Below, in pieces: positions 27,427-37,295 of a stretch of 64,000 bases of DNA; within the stretch, counting starts at the first letter, position 1; the number at the start of each line of letters is the position of its first letter. Source of the DNA: Cyanobacterium stanieri PCC 7202 (GTDB lineage Bacteria > Cyanobacteriota > Cyanobacteriia > Cyanobacteriales > Cyanobacteriaceae); assembly GCA_000317655.1 (NCBI GenBank), contig CP003940.1:2737547-2801546 (forward strand), in the 5' to 3' direction. Under the pieces are notes generated by a model that did not search any database, was not told the origin of the DNA, and worked only from the letters and a program-made list of their open reading frames with translations. A program made the translations under genes and the position numbers.

Positions 27427-27825
27427 ATGACTGCTAAAGTAAAAAAAACCGATGCCGAGTGGAAAAAAATTCTTACGCCCGAACAGTTTGAAGTAACCAG
27501 AAAACATGGCACAGAAAGAGCTTTTACAGGAAAATATCACGATAACAAAGAAAAAGGTATCTATAAATGTGTCTGTTGTGGTAGCGAATTATTTTCCTCC
27601 GAAACCAAATATGACTCTGGCACAGGTTGGCCTAGTTTTTGGCAACCCTCCACAGAGGAAAACATTGCCTATAAAAATGATTTCAGCTTTTTTATGAAGC
27701 GTACCGAGGTACTATGTGCCAATTGTGAAGCTCATTTAGGACACGTTTTTGATGATGGCCCGGCACCTACAGGCAAAAGATACTGTATGAATTCTGCCGC
27801 CTTAGACTTTGTGAAAGTAGACTAA
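27427..27825 (+). CDS. msrB: peptide-methionine (R)-S-oxide reductase
   Basis: MsrB repairs oxidised methionine (R form) in proteins, using thioredoxin. The 132-residue protein has zinc-binding pairs Cys48/Cys51 (CVCC) and Cys97/Cys100 (CANC), the pattern [21 protein letters not shown] and the catalytic Cys120 in [10 protein letters not shown]. The length is standard for a single-domain MsrB. A copy of the GGTGGGC-type hairpin follows it by 7 bases. Confidence 0.95.
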   Translation: MTAKVKKTDAEWKKILTPEQFEVTRKHGTERAFTGKYHDNKEKGIYKCVCCGSELFSSETKYDSGTGWPSFWQPSTEENIAYKNDFSFFMKRTEVLCANCEAHLGHVFDDGPAPTGKRYCMNSAALDFVKVD

Positions 27826-27832
27826 TAGAGTT

Positions 27833-27850
27833 GGTGGGCAATGCCCCACC
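27833..27850 (+). repeat. GGTGGGC-type hairpin, copy after msrB
   Basis: GGTGGG and CCCACC form a 6-base-pair stem with a 6-base loop. It is a variant of the palindrome at 20044, 52538 and 60679, and like them stands just after a stop codon. Confidence 0.6.
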
Positions 27851-27927
27851 TCAAACAGAGGGATAAATTTTATCCTTGCTTTTTTTTCTTGTATAAGTTA
27901 ACATAGTAAATCGATGTTAAATAATCA

Positions 27928-28001
27928 GGGTGCGTAGCTCAGCTGGATAGAGCAACTGCCTTCTAAGCAGTCGGCCACAGGTTCGAATCCTGTCGCACCC
28001 G
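27928..28001 (+). tRNA. tRNA-Arg (TCT)
   Basis: Acceptor arms GGGTGCG and CGCACCC pair perfectly. The anticodon stem ACTGC/GCAGT encloses CTTCTAA, giving anticodon TCT for AGA/AGG codons. The T arm CACAGGTTCGAATCCTGT is normal and the 3' CCA is not encoded. A convergent gene ends 1 base downstream. Confidence 0.96.
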
Positions 28002-28002
28002 T

Positions 28003-29217
28003 TTAATTGGTCGGTAAAGTAAGAGTAAAAATACTACCTTTACCTATCGCTGATTCAAAAGTAATATCTCCTCCGTGGAGTCGGGCTAATTCTTGGGAGA
28101 TAACTAAGCCTAATCCAGTACCTTTTTCTTTGTCGTGTAGAGGGGTTTTGATTTGGGAAAAGGGTTGGAAGAGTTTATGATAGTCTTCTTCTTTGATACC
28201 GATACCTGTATCAATGACAGAAAATTTTATCCAATTACTTTCTACGGATACTTTGAGGGTTACTGAACCTTTTTCTGTAAATTTAACGGCGTTGGAGAGT
28301 AGATTGATTAATATTTGTTTTATTTTTCTTTCATCGGCACAAATATATTTAATATCGTCTTCAATGATTAAATTGAGTTTTAAATCTCTATTGAAGGTTT
28401 TGATATAAACGAAGGATAAACAAGATTGACAGAGATTTTTTATAAAAACTTTTTCTAAATATAAGTCCTGTTTTTTTGCTTCTAATTTGGCAATGTCTAA
28501 CAAGTCAACTACTAAATCTAACAGGTAGTTTCCTGAGTCGTAGATGGCATTAACATATTGTAGTTGTTTGGGGTTTAATTCTCCATATAGTTGTTCTTTT
28601 AAAACCTTAGAAAAGCCTATTACTGAAGCGATAGGAGTTCTTATTTCGTGGTTAACTTTGGAAAAATATTGACTTTGATTTTCTTTTGCTTTTATTACTT
28701 CTTCTTTCTGTTGTGTAATATCAATTTGAACAAATAATAAAGCCAAACTTTGTAATACTATTTTGACTATTTGATCATCTTTAAATTTTTCTAATTCATG
28801 GGGGGATATTTCTAACCATAAGTTACCAATAATTTCCCGTTTATAGATAATAGGAAAAATATGGATTTTGTCAATGTGATTTTGGCTAAAAAAGATTAAC
28901 TGACTCAGGGATAATTCTTTATATGGTGCTTCTAAGTTAGGATTGGCAAAATAGTAGTCTAACTTTGGACAGTGATTAAATTGATTAATTACTTCTCGAC
29001 AAGTGTGTTTGTCGTAGCAAAAACTGCCACTATACACCAATTCATGGTGACAGTGATGACCTTGTTTGCTACTTTGGGTGATAATAAATGTCTTGAGATA
29101 GTATTTATCGGCAATTAGATTATGGACATAGTGATAAAACTCATCTGCTTTGTCATTTTCTAATGCTGAAAATAAATATTCTTGGATTTGGATATGATCA
29201 ATATGTTGTGTTCGCAA
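28003..29217 (-). CDS. sensor histidine kinase with GAF-like input domain
   Basis: This 404-residue soluble kinase would phosphorylate a response regulator in answer to an unknown signal. Residues 10-170 form a GAF-like domain rich in His and Cys (KQGHHCHHELVYSGSFCYDK), which could bind a cofactor or metal. The kinase core has the H-box with His190 (VNHEIRTPIAS), N-box LINLLSNAVKFTEKG, and G-boxes DTGIGIKEED and KGTGLGLVIS. The start is a TTG at 29217; there is no Met for over 100 codons, and GAAGAG lies eight bases before it. No response regulator gene is adjacent. Confidence 0.88.
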   Translation of the reverse strand: MRTQHIDHIQIQEYLFSALENDKADEFYHYVHNLIADKYYLKTFIITQSSKQGHHCHHELVYSGSFCYDKHTCREVINQFNHCPKLDYYFANPNLEAPYKELSLSQLIFFSQNHIDKIHIFPIIYKREIIGNLWLEISPHELEKFKDDQIVKIVLQSLALLFVQIDITQQKEEVIKAKENQSQYFSKVNHEIRTPIASVIGFSKVLKEQLYGELNPKQLQYVNAIYDSGNYLLDLVVDLLDIAKLEAKKQDLYLEKVFIKNLCQSCLSFVYIKTFNRDLKLNLIIEDDIKYICADERKIKQILINLLSNAVKFTEKGSVTLKVSVESNWIKFSVIDTGIGIKEEDYHKLFQPFSQIKTPLHDKEKGTGLGLVISQELARLHGGDITFESAIGKGSIFTLTLPTN

Positions 29218-29235
29218 TTAAGTAACTCTTCTTTG

Positions 29236-30009
29236 TCAAAATTGTCTACGGGAAAAAATTACAATGCTAATAGTTAGTAACAATACGATGTAAAGTATTG
29301 CATATATAAAACTATTGATTAATTCCCCTGTGGGAGGCAGTATGTTATAAACTGCTTCATTTTTGAGGTTTAATCTTTCTAGGTCGGGTAAGATTAAAAA
29401 TAAAGTTCGAGTTAGGGTTTCAATACTTTCATTTTCGGTAATTTTACCCAATTCTAGTAGATCTCGGCTTAAATGTCCCATTATATACACCCCAAAGCTG
29501 AGGAGGGTAGCTAAAATAGAGCTAGTAAAAACTCCAAAAACGATGGAAACTGCCGTTAGTAATGACAACTCCAGGATGATATAGGCTAGGGCGATAAGCA
29601 AACTTCCTAGGGGATATTCTATCCCTGACAGGGTCATTACACCTAAGTATAACATAGTCATGACTGCCACTAGAATAGTTAGCACAGCTACTAGACCGAT
29701 GTGTTTACCGATGATAAATTCGGCGGTGTTAATGGGTTTTGGCACTAAGATGAGGACAGTTTTTTTTTCGATTTCTTTGTTGATTAGTCCTGTACCAACA
29801 AAGATTGCTACTATTACTCCTAGGAGATTAATGGCACCGATGCCTAAATCTAGTAATATTTTGCCGTCGGCACTAATGGCGATAAATGGTAGGATGCGGG
29901 AGGCTAGTAATAGCAGAAGGGCGAAAAAACCGATAACGTATAATATACGATCTCTGATTACTTCTCGGAAACCATTATGGGCGATCGCACTTATTCTGGT
30001 AATATTCAT
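29236..30009 (-). CDS. ABC-2-type transporter permease
   Basis: A 257-residue inner-membrane protein with about six membrane segments and the general look of ABC-2 permeases: HNGFREVIRDRILYVIGFFA at the start, a cytosolic NKEIEKKTVLILVPKPIN followed by EFIIGKH, then hydrophobic hairpins. Such proteins pair with an ATPase for export of lipids, drugs or polysaccharide, or for NatAB-like functions. No ATPase gene is next to it. It precedes the histidine kinase gene by 18 bases on the same strand, so they may be co-transcribed. Confidence 0.82.
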   Translation of the reverse strand: MNITRISAIAHNGFREVIRDRILYVIGFFALLLLLASRILPFIAISADGKILLDLGIGAINLLGVIVAIFVGTGLINKEIEKKTVLILVPKPINTAEFIIGKHIGLVAVLTILVAVMTMLYLGVMTLSGIEYPLGSLLIALAYIILELSLLTAVSIVFGVFTSSILATLLSFGVYIMGHLSRDLLELGKITENESIETLTRTLFLILPDLERLNLKNEAVYNILPPTGELINSFIYAILYIVLLLTISIVIFSRRQF

Positions 30010-30411
30010 AGGGGATAAAACACTAAATTTTATGAATTAAGACGAAAAAAATATCTTAAGTCAAAAATAAATAAGTCATATCAAAATAATAATCAATTTT
30101 GGGAATAATTGAACTAAAAATTTAGAGAAATGATAAAAAGTATAAATCATCCCCTCAGAAAATAGGGATAAATAGAAAAAAAGAAGATAAATGATGATCA
30201 AGCTCAAGGATTCGAGGTAAGATCCTAGGGAAGAGATATATATTATTCCCGTCAATTTTTATAAGTAATACGGGGCTTAATGAACTACAAATAAACTATT
30301 TTTATGGTAAATCAAATATCACCATAAATTAATACAAGGGCATAACCTACAATTAACTATTAATAAATTAGTTGAGGTACAAAAGTAAACAAACTATAAA
30401 GACTATTTACC
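30010..30411. other. intergenic region between the ABC permease and GH13 genes
   Basis: A 402-base AT-rich gap between divergent genes. I see no frame of more than about 10 codons from an ATG and no strong inverted repeat. Confidence 0.5.
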
Positions 30412-31866
30412 ATGAATATTCAAACCCCTGACTGGGTAAAGGATGCTATTTTTTATCAAATATTTCCCGATCGATTTGCCATGGGTACCCCAGAAAAAAC
30501 CTATCCCAATTATTGGCAATCATCGAATCTTCAACCATGGGAAAATCCACCCACGCTACAAAAATATAAAGGGGGAAATTTTTGGGGAATTATTGACAAG
30601 TTAGATTATTTACAAGATTTAGGGATTAATGCTATTTATTTTACCCCCGTTTTTCAATCTACTTGTAACCATCGTTATCACACCCATGACTATTACCAAA
30701 TTGATCCACTTTTGGGAGGAAATTATGCTTTTGATGAGTTTTTAAAACAAGCCCATCAACGTAATATAAAAGTGGTATTAGATGGCGTTTTCAATCATGT
30801 GGGGAGGGGTTTTTTCTTCTTCAATGACATTTTAGAAAATGGCCCCCATTCCCCCTGGTTAGATTGGTTTAAAATCGAGAAATGGCCCATTTCTGCCTAT
30901 AATGGTGCTCTTCCTGCCAACTATGCCTCTTGGGTAAACAATAGAGCATTACCTCAATTTGATCATAGTAATCCTCAAGTCAAAGAATATATTATGCAGG
31001 TGGCAGAATATTGGTTACATAAAGGCATTGATGGATGGCGCTTGGATGTGCCTAATGAGATTGAGGAAGATGGTTTTTGGCAAGAGTTTCGAGATAGGGT
31101 AAAAGCTGTTAACCCCGATGCTTATATTGTGGGCGAAATTTGGACTGATGCCACTCAGTGGCTTGATGGTACTCAATTTGATGGGGTAATGAATTATTTA
31201 TTTACCGCGCCGACTATGGCTTTTTGTGGGGGCGATCGCATTGTACTAGAATATGTAGAACAACCTTGCTACGAACCCTATCCTGCCATCAAAGCAGAAG
31301 AATATCAACAAAAAATAGAAAAACTATTGGAAATGTATGACTGGGAAATTAACTTAACCCAACTTAACCTCCTAGCCAGTCATGATACCGCCCGACTACT
31401 CACCATTGCAGGAGATGACAAAAAAACCGTTGAATTATGTACCCTACTATTACTAACCTTCCCCGGGGCGCCTAGCATTTACTATGGTGACGAAGTAGGT
31501 TTACCCGGAGGATTTGATCCAGATTCCCGTAGAGGTTTCCCCGACGAACCATTATGGGACAAAAATCTTTTCAATTATCATCGAGAATTGATCCAATTAC
31601 GTCATCAATACTCCGCCCTCAGACGAGGAAAATATCAAGTATTATTTGCCAAAGACGATATTTATATTTTTACTCGTACCTTAGACCAGCAAAAAATCAT
31701 TGTCGCCATTAACAACGATACCCAAGCCCAAACCATCACCATCGAAATAGATCATCAAATTGAACAAATATTATTCGGGGATGGTACATTTTCCTGCCAA
31801 CAAGAAAACAATCAAAATCATCTCACCGTTGCCTTAAATGCCCGTAGTGGAATGATTTTGATTTAA
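30412..31866 (+). CDS. glycoside hydrolase family 13 alpha-amylase/neopullulanase-type enzyme
   Basis: This 484-residue cytoplasmic enzyme should cut alpha-1,4 (perhaps also alpha-1,6) bonds in glycogen-derived maltodextrins. The four GH13 regions are clear: DGVFNHVGRG (I), GWRLDVPNEI with the nucleophile Asp (II), VGEIWTDA with the acid Glu (III) and LLASHDTARLL (IV). The start WVKDAIFYQIFPDRFA is typical of neopullulanase and cyclomaltodextrinase-like members, but the extra N-terminal domain of classic cyclomaltodextrinases is absent. There is no signal peptide. It is convergent with the CBS-domain gene, 4 bases apart. Confidence 0.9.
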   Translation: MNIQTPDWVKDAIFYQIFPDRFAMGTPEKTYPNYWQSSNLQPWENPPTLQKYKGGNFWGIIDKLDYLQDLGINAIYFTPVFQSTCNHRYHTHDYYQIDPLLGGNYAFDEFLKQAHQRNIKVVLDGVFNHVGRGFFFFNDILENGPHSPWLDWFKIEKWPISAYNGALPANYASWVNNRALPQFDHSNPQVKEYIMQVAEYWLHKGIDGWRLDVPNEIEEDGFWQEFRDRVKAVNPDAYIVGEIWTDATQWLDGTQFDGVMNYLFTAPTMAFCGGDRIVLEYVEQPCYEPYPAIKAEEYQQKIEKLLEMYDWEINLTQLNLLASHDTARLLTIAGDDKKTVELCTLLLLTFPGAPSIYYGDEVGLPGGFDPDSRRGFPDEPLWDKNLFNYHRELIQLRHQYSALRRGKYQVLFAKDDIYIFTRTLDQQKIIVAINNDTQAQTITIEIDHQIEQILFGDGTFSCQQENNQNHLTVALNARSGMILI

Positions 31867-31870
31867 GAAG

Positions 31871-32914
31871 TTAACCATCAATTAACCCCTTAGAAACTAA
31901 TAATCGCTCCCTTTTCTTCCGAGCGATTTCCTGTAAAGTAATAGTTTTATCAGTTTCATCCACAATATCCCCCGTCAAAACCTCCAACACATCCTCAAGA
32001 GAAACCACCCCTGCCACTCCCCCATACTCATCAATGACCACCACTAAATGTTGCCGAATACTTTGAAACTTTTTAAGTAAATAATCAGCCCTCATAGTCT
32101 CAGGAACAAAATTGGCAGGGCGAGCTAATTGAGCGATGGTTTGGTCTTTTTTTCCTTCAATGATAGCGGTTAAAAGTTCCTGTTTAAGAGCCGTACCAAT
32201 GACATTATCAATGGTATCTTGAATGATTAAAATACGGGTATGTTCGGAATTAATAATAAAATCTTGGCATTCCTCTAATTTTAAATCTCCTTTTAAATAA
32301 GTAAGTAAAATGCGAGGGGTCATTAAATCTGAGGCAGATAAATCATTTAGATGAAAAACTCGGTGTATCATTTCCGCTTCATCAGGTTCGATTACTCCCT
32401 CTGTTTTGCCAATACGGGTTAAAAATCTAATTTCTGTTTCGTTGGTGGTGGGTAAAACTTGCCCTTTAGTAAGGGGTTGGGTAACTTTTTCTAGTAACCA
32501 AACAATGGGCGAGAGGATGATAGTGAGATATTTTACGGGTATTGCTAAAGATAGAGACAATTGATCTGCATATCTTTGTCCCAGAGTTTTAGGTAGTATT
32601 TCTGCAAAGATAATGATCAGAAAGGTTAAGATTCCCGAAAATAAACCTAACCAATGATCTCCTAATTCTTGGCTGACAGTACCACCAATGATAATGCTAC
32701 CAACAATATTGAAAACATTATTTAAAATAACAATGGTGGCAATAGGGCGATTTATTTTTTGTTTGATTTTCAGAAGTGCCAGGGCTGGGGCTTTTTTGGA
32801 TTGAGCCCATTGTTTGACCCTAATTTCCGATACTGATAGCAACACTGTTTCCGTAAGGGAACAAAACGCCGAACCTAACAAAACTATTAAAACGACCAAT
32901 AGAAGTGTCAGCAT
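31871..32914 (-). CDS. CNNM/HlyC-CorC family protein with DUF21 and CBS domains
   Basis: A 347-residue membrane protein of the CNNM transporter-related family, members of which are linked to magnesium or cobalt movement. The DUF21 part (1-165) has about four membrane segments, with SAFCSLTETVLLSVSEIRVK and FAEILPKTLGQRYA as family marks. Two CBS motifs follow (about 195-320: MTPRILLTYL and VVIDEYGGVAGVVSLEDVLE). The C-terminal CorC_HlyC domain found in longer members is missing, so this is a short type. It starts 3 bases after the ilvH stop and must be in the same transcript. Confidence 0.88.
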   Translation of the reverse strand: MLTLLLVVLIVLLGSAFCSLTETVLLSVSEIRVKQWAQSKKAPALALLKIKQKINRPIATIVILNNVFNIVGSIIIGGTVSQELGDHWLGLFSGILTFLIIIFAEILPKTLGQRYADQLSLSLAIPVKYLTIILSPIVWLLEKVTQPLTKGQVLPTTNETEIRFLTRIGKTEGVIEPDEAEMIHRVFHLNDLSASDLMTPRILLTYLKGDLKLEECQDFIINSEHTRILIIQDTIDNVIGTALKQELLTAIIEGKKDQTIAQLARPANFVPETMRADYLLKKFQSIRQHLVVVIDEYGGVAGVVSLEDVLEVLTGDIVDETDKTITLQEIARKKRERLLVSKGLIDG

Positions 32915-32917
32915 TCG

Positions 32918-33436
32918 TTACACTTTTGTTTCCAAAGATTTAAGATACTCAGTATTTACTCCTGATTCTCTCGTGAGGGCGATTTTTCCTGTGCGAGAAA
33001 TTTCTTTGATACCAAACTTACTGACCATGGAAATGATCGCAACCATTTTCCCAGGATCTCCTACTACCTCTAGGGTTAAGCTATCCTCTGCTATATCTAC
33101 CACCCTTGCCCTAAATACTTGGGCAACCTGTAACAATTCACCTCGGTTGGTGCTGTTGGTGCTAACTTTTACCAGCATCAATTCTCTTTCTACACAAGGA
33201 ATTTTCGTGATGTCACTTACTTTGATAACGTTGATTAATTTGTGGAGTTGTTTGGTTAGTTGTTCGATGGTGTCGTCATCTCCAGGTACTACCATTATAA
33301 TTCTCGATACTCCTACTTGTTCGGTAGGTCCTACTGCTAGACTTTCTATATTAAAACCACGTCTGGCAAATAAACCCGCAATTCTTGATAATACTCCTGC
33401 TTCATCTTCTACTAGGACAGAAATGGTATGCTTCAT
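32918..33436 (-). CDS. ilvH: acetolactate synthase small (regulatory) subunit
   Basis: IlvH binds valine and controls the catalytic subunit IlvB in branched-chain amino acid synthesis. The 172-residue protein has the N-terminal ACT domain ([20 protein letters not shown], then [12 protein letters not shown]) and the conserved C-terminal half ([20 protein letters not shown]). Length is standard. The catalytic subunit gene is not in the window. The CBS-domain gene follows 3 bases after its stop. Confidence 0.94.
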   Translation of the reverse strand: MKHTISVLVEDEAGVLSRIAGLFARRGFNIESLAVGPTEQVGVSRIIMVVPGDDDTIEQLTKQLHKLINVIKVSDITKIPCVERELMLVKVSTNSTNRGELLQVAQVFRARVVDIAEDSLTLEVVGDPGKMVAIISMVSKFGIKEISRTGKIALTRESGVNTEYLKSLETKV

Positions 33437-33568
33437 TATTGATGTTAATAATTCTTGACAATAAACGACACTTTAATAGTTTGGTTGACAGGCTGTTATT
33501 TTATATGTCCTGACATCCTTATTATTTTACCTTAAATGCTTTGTTAATGCCCCAAGATTGATCGGATT

Positions 33569-34912
33569 TTAATTAGGACATAGGGGTCCAGGGCAGATAC
33601 ATAAAACATTTGGCGGACAGTCAATATTTTGATTCTCGTGGGCTTGAGTCCAATCTTCCATTAAGATTGTTGCCTCTCTATGGTAAGGATTTTGAGGTGG
33701 AATTTTTTGGGCAATGGCGATCGCACCTTGATAATCTTCTAATTGGGCTTGTTGTTTGGCATATTCAAGACGACATTCACCAATGTATTGATCAAGGAGA
33801 AGGGGTGCAATATTTCTTGCCCGACGAGACTGGGTTAATTGGATACAACTAGCAAAATTTTGATTGATTTTTGAATTTTCTAATTGGGAGATAGTAGCCT
33901 CAACACGACGACTATCATAATAAAAAAAACCTCCCCCCATAATACCCATAAATAAAAACACTAAAAAACCAATACCCCAAGAGCGAGGATGAGATATGGT
34001 TTTGAGCATGGGGGGATTTTGAGTTAGGGTAAGGGGTTGATCATGATGATGAACATCGAGGGCATCCTTGAGAATAGGATTAGTATGGGTATTTTTTAAC
34101 CCTTCTTGCCAACGAATATATTTATATAAATCTTGTAACACCAAATCTGCAGAGTGGTAACGCTTGGCATAATCGGCTCTTACCATTTGGGTTAAAATAT
34201 CTCCCAAGTACGAATGAACATCAGCGTATGGTCGCCAGATAATTTCGCCGCTTTGTTCATCTTCCTTAAAACTGATGGGATTTCTTCCCGTGAGAGCCTG
34301 AATAGCTATAATCCCTAAACTGTAGATGTCGCTGTTTTTACGGGGTTTTCCCCTTGCTTGTTCGCTAGGCATATAGCCGTGGGTGCCAATGGCTACGGTG
34401 GGATTGATAATATGACTTTGTTCTACATTAAAATTTTTTACCGCCCCAAAGTCTATTAATACTATCTCCTCAGTATCTCGACGACGGATAAAATTATCAG
34501 GTTTTATGTCTCGGTGTATTATTCCCCGACGGTGGATATAATCAAGAATTTGTAACCCTTGTTCTAAAAAATTTATTACCCTTGCCTCATTCCAAAGGCA
34601 CCCGTCCTTCAACTCAAATTTAATAGTTTCCCCCTCAATGTATTCCTCCACCAAAAAACAATCATCACCATCATCATAAAAATCTATTAAGCTAGGAATT
34701 TGAGGATGCTCGAGCTTTTCTAAAATTTTTATTTCCTCATAAAACAACCGTTTTACAACATCAGCATTTTCTAGGGAAGAATGTAACTGCTTAACCACAC
34801 AGAGCTTTTTAGTTTGGGTATCCTTTGCCAAATAAACAACCCCAAAACCTCCCTCTCCTAACTTGTTGAGAAGTTGATAACGAGAATTAAGAACAACTAG
34901 ATCATTACTCAT
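33569..34912 (-). CDS. membrane-anchored serine/threonine protein kinase
   Basis: A eukaryotic-type (Hanks) kinase of 447 residues. The kinase domain (about 11-280) has the glycine loop GEGGFGVVY (19-27), Lys41 in VVKQL, the catalytic loop HRDIKPDN (133-140) and DFGAVK (Asp154), and an APE-like MPSEQARG. A single membrane segment lies at about 316-338 (IGFLVFLFMGIMGGGFFYYD), leaving a periplasmic tail of about 105 residues with several Cys near the end (CPPNVLCICPGPLCPN). Such kinases are numerous in cyanobacteria. The tail has no repeat domain I can name. Confidence 0.92.
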   Translation of the reverse strand: MSNDLVVLNSRYQLLNKLGEGGFGVVYLAKDTQTKKLCVVKQLHSSLENADVVKRLFYEEIKILEKLEHPQIPSLIDFYDDGDDCFLVEEYIEGETIKFELKDGCLWNEARVINFLEQGLQILDYIHRRGIIHRDIKPDNFIRRRDTEEIVLIDFGAVKNFNVEQSHIINPTVAIGTHGYMPSEQARGKPRKNSDIYSLGIIAIQALTGRNPISFKEDEQSGEIIWRPYADVHSYLGDILTQMVRADYAKRYHSADLVLQDLYKYIRWQEGLKNTHTNPILKDALDVHHHDQPLTLTQNPPMLKTISHPRSWGIGFLVFLFMGIMGGGFFYYDSRRVEATISQLENSKINQNFASCIQLTQSRRARNIAPLLLDQYIGECRLEYAKQQAQLEDYQGAIAIAQKIPPQNPYHREATILMEDWTQAHENQNIDCPPNVLCICPGPLCPN

Positions 34913-35065
34913 CGTCAGAAGCTAGAAAAATCTAAAATTTATTGTAGTATCAATGGGAGAGAAACAATATTGGAACTAATAATATTATAGCCAATTCTCT
35001 TATTTTTGATATTCAAAAACCACCATCAAATATACTTTTATTCCATTAATTTTACCTTAATTTAT

Positions 35066-35719
35066 ATGATTAATAATCGCCTAGTTGTAAAACAAAAACT
35101 ACTTTCCATCATTGAAAATACAGCCCAAACTCTTAACATTAATCCCAACTATCCCATCACCGACACTTTAATAAAACCATCAGAAGCAGAAAACATTGAA
35201 CAACTAACCCAAAATCTCGAATCCCTTAACCCCTTTCCAAACCCACTCCAGTTTACTCCCCAATTATTAGAAGGTATTTGGCGATTACAATATTCGAGTG
35301 CGAGGGAAATTCGTTCCTTAAATAAACTACCCCTAGGATTTGAACTCAGACAGGTATATCAAATTATTAATATTCAAGATGTATCCTTTTTTAACATCGC
35401 TTTTGTGGAACATAGCTCAAAACTAATTAATGGTTATGTAAAAGTTACCGCTAGTTTTGCCCCCAAAATTGAACCTAATCAGATATTACCCACCAACACC
35501 ATTAACGTTAACTTTGAAAAAAGATATGTTTCCATCAAAAAAATAGCAGGGGTAAAAACACCCATGCTAGATCCTGTCAGGGAATTTGATGCCCGTAATC
35601 CTCAAGGTAGAATCCCTAGTCTAACCATTACCTATATCGATGAAGATGTCAGAATTGGTAGAGGAGGAGATGGCAGTTTATTTATTTTGTCGAAGCAGGA
35701 AAAAATGACGGAATTATAA
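35066..35719 (+). CDS. PAP/fibrillin family protein
   Basis: Plastid-lipid-associated (PAP/fibrillin) proteins associate with thylakoids or lipid bodies and affect photoprotection. From the ATG at 35066 the 217-residue protein starts MINNRLVVKQKLLSIIENTA and has the family core PQLLEGIWRLQYSSAREIRS, FNIAFVEHSSKLINGYVKV and the late ITYIDEDVRIGRGGDGSLFI. The frame also opens 20 codons upstream, but with non-typical residues. It is convergent with the amidohydrolase gene, 2 bases apart. Confidence 0.9.
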   Translation: MINNRLVVKQKLLSIIENTAQTLNINPNYPITDTLIKPSEAENIEQLTQNLESLNPFPNPLQFTPQLLEGIWRLQYSSAREIRSLNKLPLGFELRQVYQIINIQDVSFFNIAFVEHSSKLINGYVKVTASFAPKIEPNQILPTNTINVNFEKRYVSIKKIAGVKTPMLDPVREFDARNPQGRIPSLTITYIDEDVRIGRGGDGSLFILSKQEKMTEL

Positions 35720-35721
35720 GA

Positions 35722-37107
35722 TTAAGTGAGAGTATTTTTATAAACCTTGCCATCTTTGACAATGACCTTAAAACGATTGGTATAATCTCCCATGATGGAA
35801 AGATCTTCCAAAGGATTACCATCCACTAAAATCACATCGGCATAGGCATCCTTTTCAATGACACCCAAGGCTCCTGATTTGTAAGGATTACGTTCCCCTG
35901 ACATTTTCAATAACTGGGCATTATCATGGGTGACAAGTTTTAGGGCTTCAAAGGGGGTAAACCACTCTGTTAGTTTAACAATATCTTGATTTTGTCTTTG
36001 ATTGCGTTCAGGATCAAATAAATAATCTGTTCCCCATGCCAACTTGACATTATATTTTTTTGCCCAATTAAAAGCATTAGTTACTCCCTGAACCACCAAA
36101 GCTCGTTTTGCTCTTTGTTCGTCGGTAAAACCGGGGGTTTCTCTTTCCTCAAAGGCTTGGGCGCTTAACCAGATGTCTTTTTCTGCCAAAATTTTCATGG
36201 TGTCTTCATCCAACAATTGACCATGTTCGATACACTTTACCCCTGCTTCAATGGCTCTTCTGACGGCTCTGGGGGTATAGGCATGGACCGTTACATAGGT
36301 TCCCCAATCTTCTGCCGCTTCTACCGCTGCTTTCATTTCATCGAGGGTATATTGGGTAACGTCTATGGGGTCATAAATAGATGATACTCCACCCCCTGCC
36401 ATTACTTTTATTTGGGTTGCTCCGTGGCGTAGATTCTCTCTGGTGGCGGTCAGTACGTCATCTCGTCCATCGGCGATGAAAGTAGCTCCCATCTCTTCCC
36501 CTCGGGAAATGGTGCCACCAAAGCGACGAGAGCGTTCGTTGAGGGTACGAAAATCACCATGTCCTGATGTTTGAGAAATCATGGCACCACTAGGGTAAAT
36601 ACGGGGGCCAGGGATTTGTCCTTGGTCAATTTTTCTTTTGATTTCAAAGGAGGGGCCTCCTAAGTCTCGGATGGTGGTAAATCCTCTTAAAAGCATTTGT
36701 TCTGCTTGGGTTTCTGCTCGGGAGAGGAGGGTTTCTTGGCTAAGGTTGGGGGATAAAAGTTCGGGTAGGGTGCTGGATGTCATGACGATATGGACGTGGT
36801 TGTCAATTAATCCGGGTATTAAAACTCTACCGTTACCATTGATTCTGGTGAGGTTGTTGGTGGATGGGGGGTTTATCCTGTTGGTGCTAATTTCGTTGAT
36901 TTTGTGGTCAATAATCAAAACGTTGGAGGGGGGAGAAAGTTGTTCTGATTGACCGTTAAATATACGCACATTTTCAAACAGAATACTACTATTTTGGGTT
37001 GGGTTTTGAGCGATACTCAATGGGCTTTGGGCAAAGGTTTTTTGGGCGGTGAAGGCCAATAATATTGTTAATAATAACCCTATGATTAGTTTATAAGGCG
37101 ATCGCAT
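35722..37107 (-). CDS. secreted metal-dependent amidohydrolase
   Basis: A 461-residue amidohydrolase-superfamily enzyme with a signal peptide (IIGLLLTILLAFTAQKTFA), so it acts in the periplasm or outside. Metal-ligand motifs are IDNHVHIVM, the Lys in QIKVMAGGG that is probably carboxylated, VHAYTPRAV, CIEHGQLLD and WGTDYLFDP. Relatives act as Xaa-Pro dipeptidases or aryldialkylphosphatase-like or imidazolonepropionase-like hydrolases; the substrate cannot be told here. A stretch of about 65 residues between the signal and the HxH motif forms the usual N-terminal beta sandwich. Confidence 0.88.
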   Translation of the reverse strand: MRSPYKLIIGLLLTILLAFTAQKTFAQSPLSIAQNPTQNSSILFENVRIFNGQSEQLSPPSNVLIIDHKINEISTNRINPPSTNNLTRINGNGRVLIPGLIDNHVHIVMTSSTLPELLSPNLSQETLLSRAETQAEQMLLRGFTTIRDLGGPSFEIKRKIDQGQIPGPRIYPSGAMISQTSGHGDFRTLNERSRRFGGTISRGEEMGATFIADGRDDVLTATRENLRHGATQIKVMAGGGVSSIYDPIDVTQYTLDEMKAAVEAAEDWGTYVTVHAYTPRAVRRAIEAGVKCIEHGQLLDEDTMKILAEKDIWLSAQAFEERETPGFTDEQRAKRALVVQGVTNAFNWAKKYNVKLAWGTDYLFDPERNQRQNQDIVKLTEWFTPFEALKLVTHDNAQLLKMSGERNPYKSGALGVIEKDAYADVILVDGNPLEDLSIMGDYTNRFKVIVKDGKVYKNTLT

Positions 37108-37295
37108 TTATGTTTTCTCCTTTCGTTATTCATTCTAATATTAAGGGTATTATTTTTTCCTAGGATGACTATTATTTTTAGGACAATCTTAATATTTCTT
37201 TTGGTAAACTTTTCTATAATTATTTTGACTTTTTTCTTTTAATTCTCTTACACTGAATATTATTTGTTTTAAATTTGGTGCTGAGGTTTGTTGTA

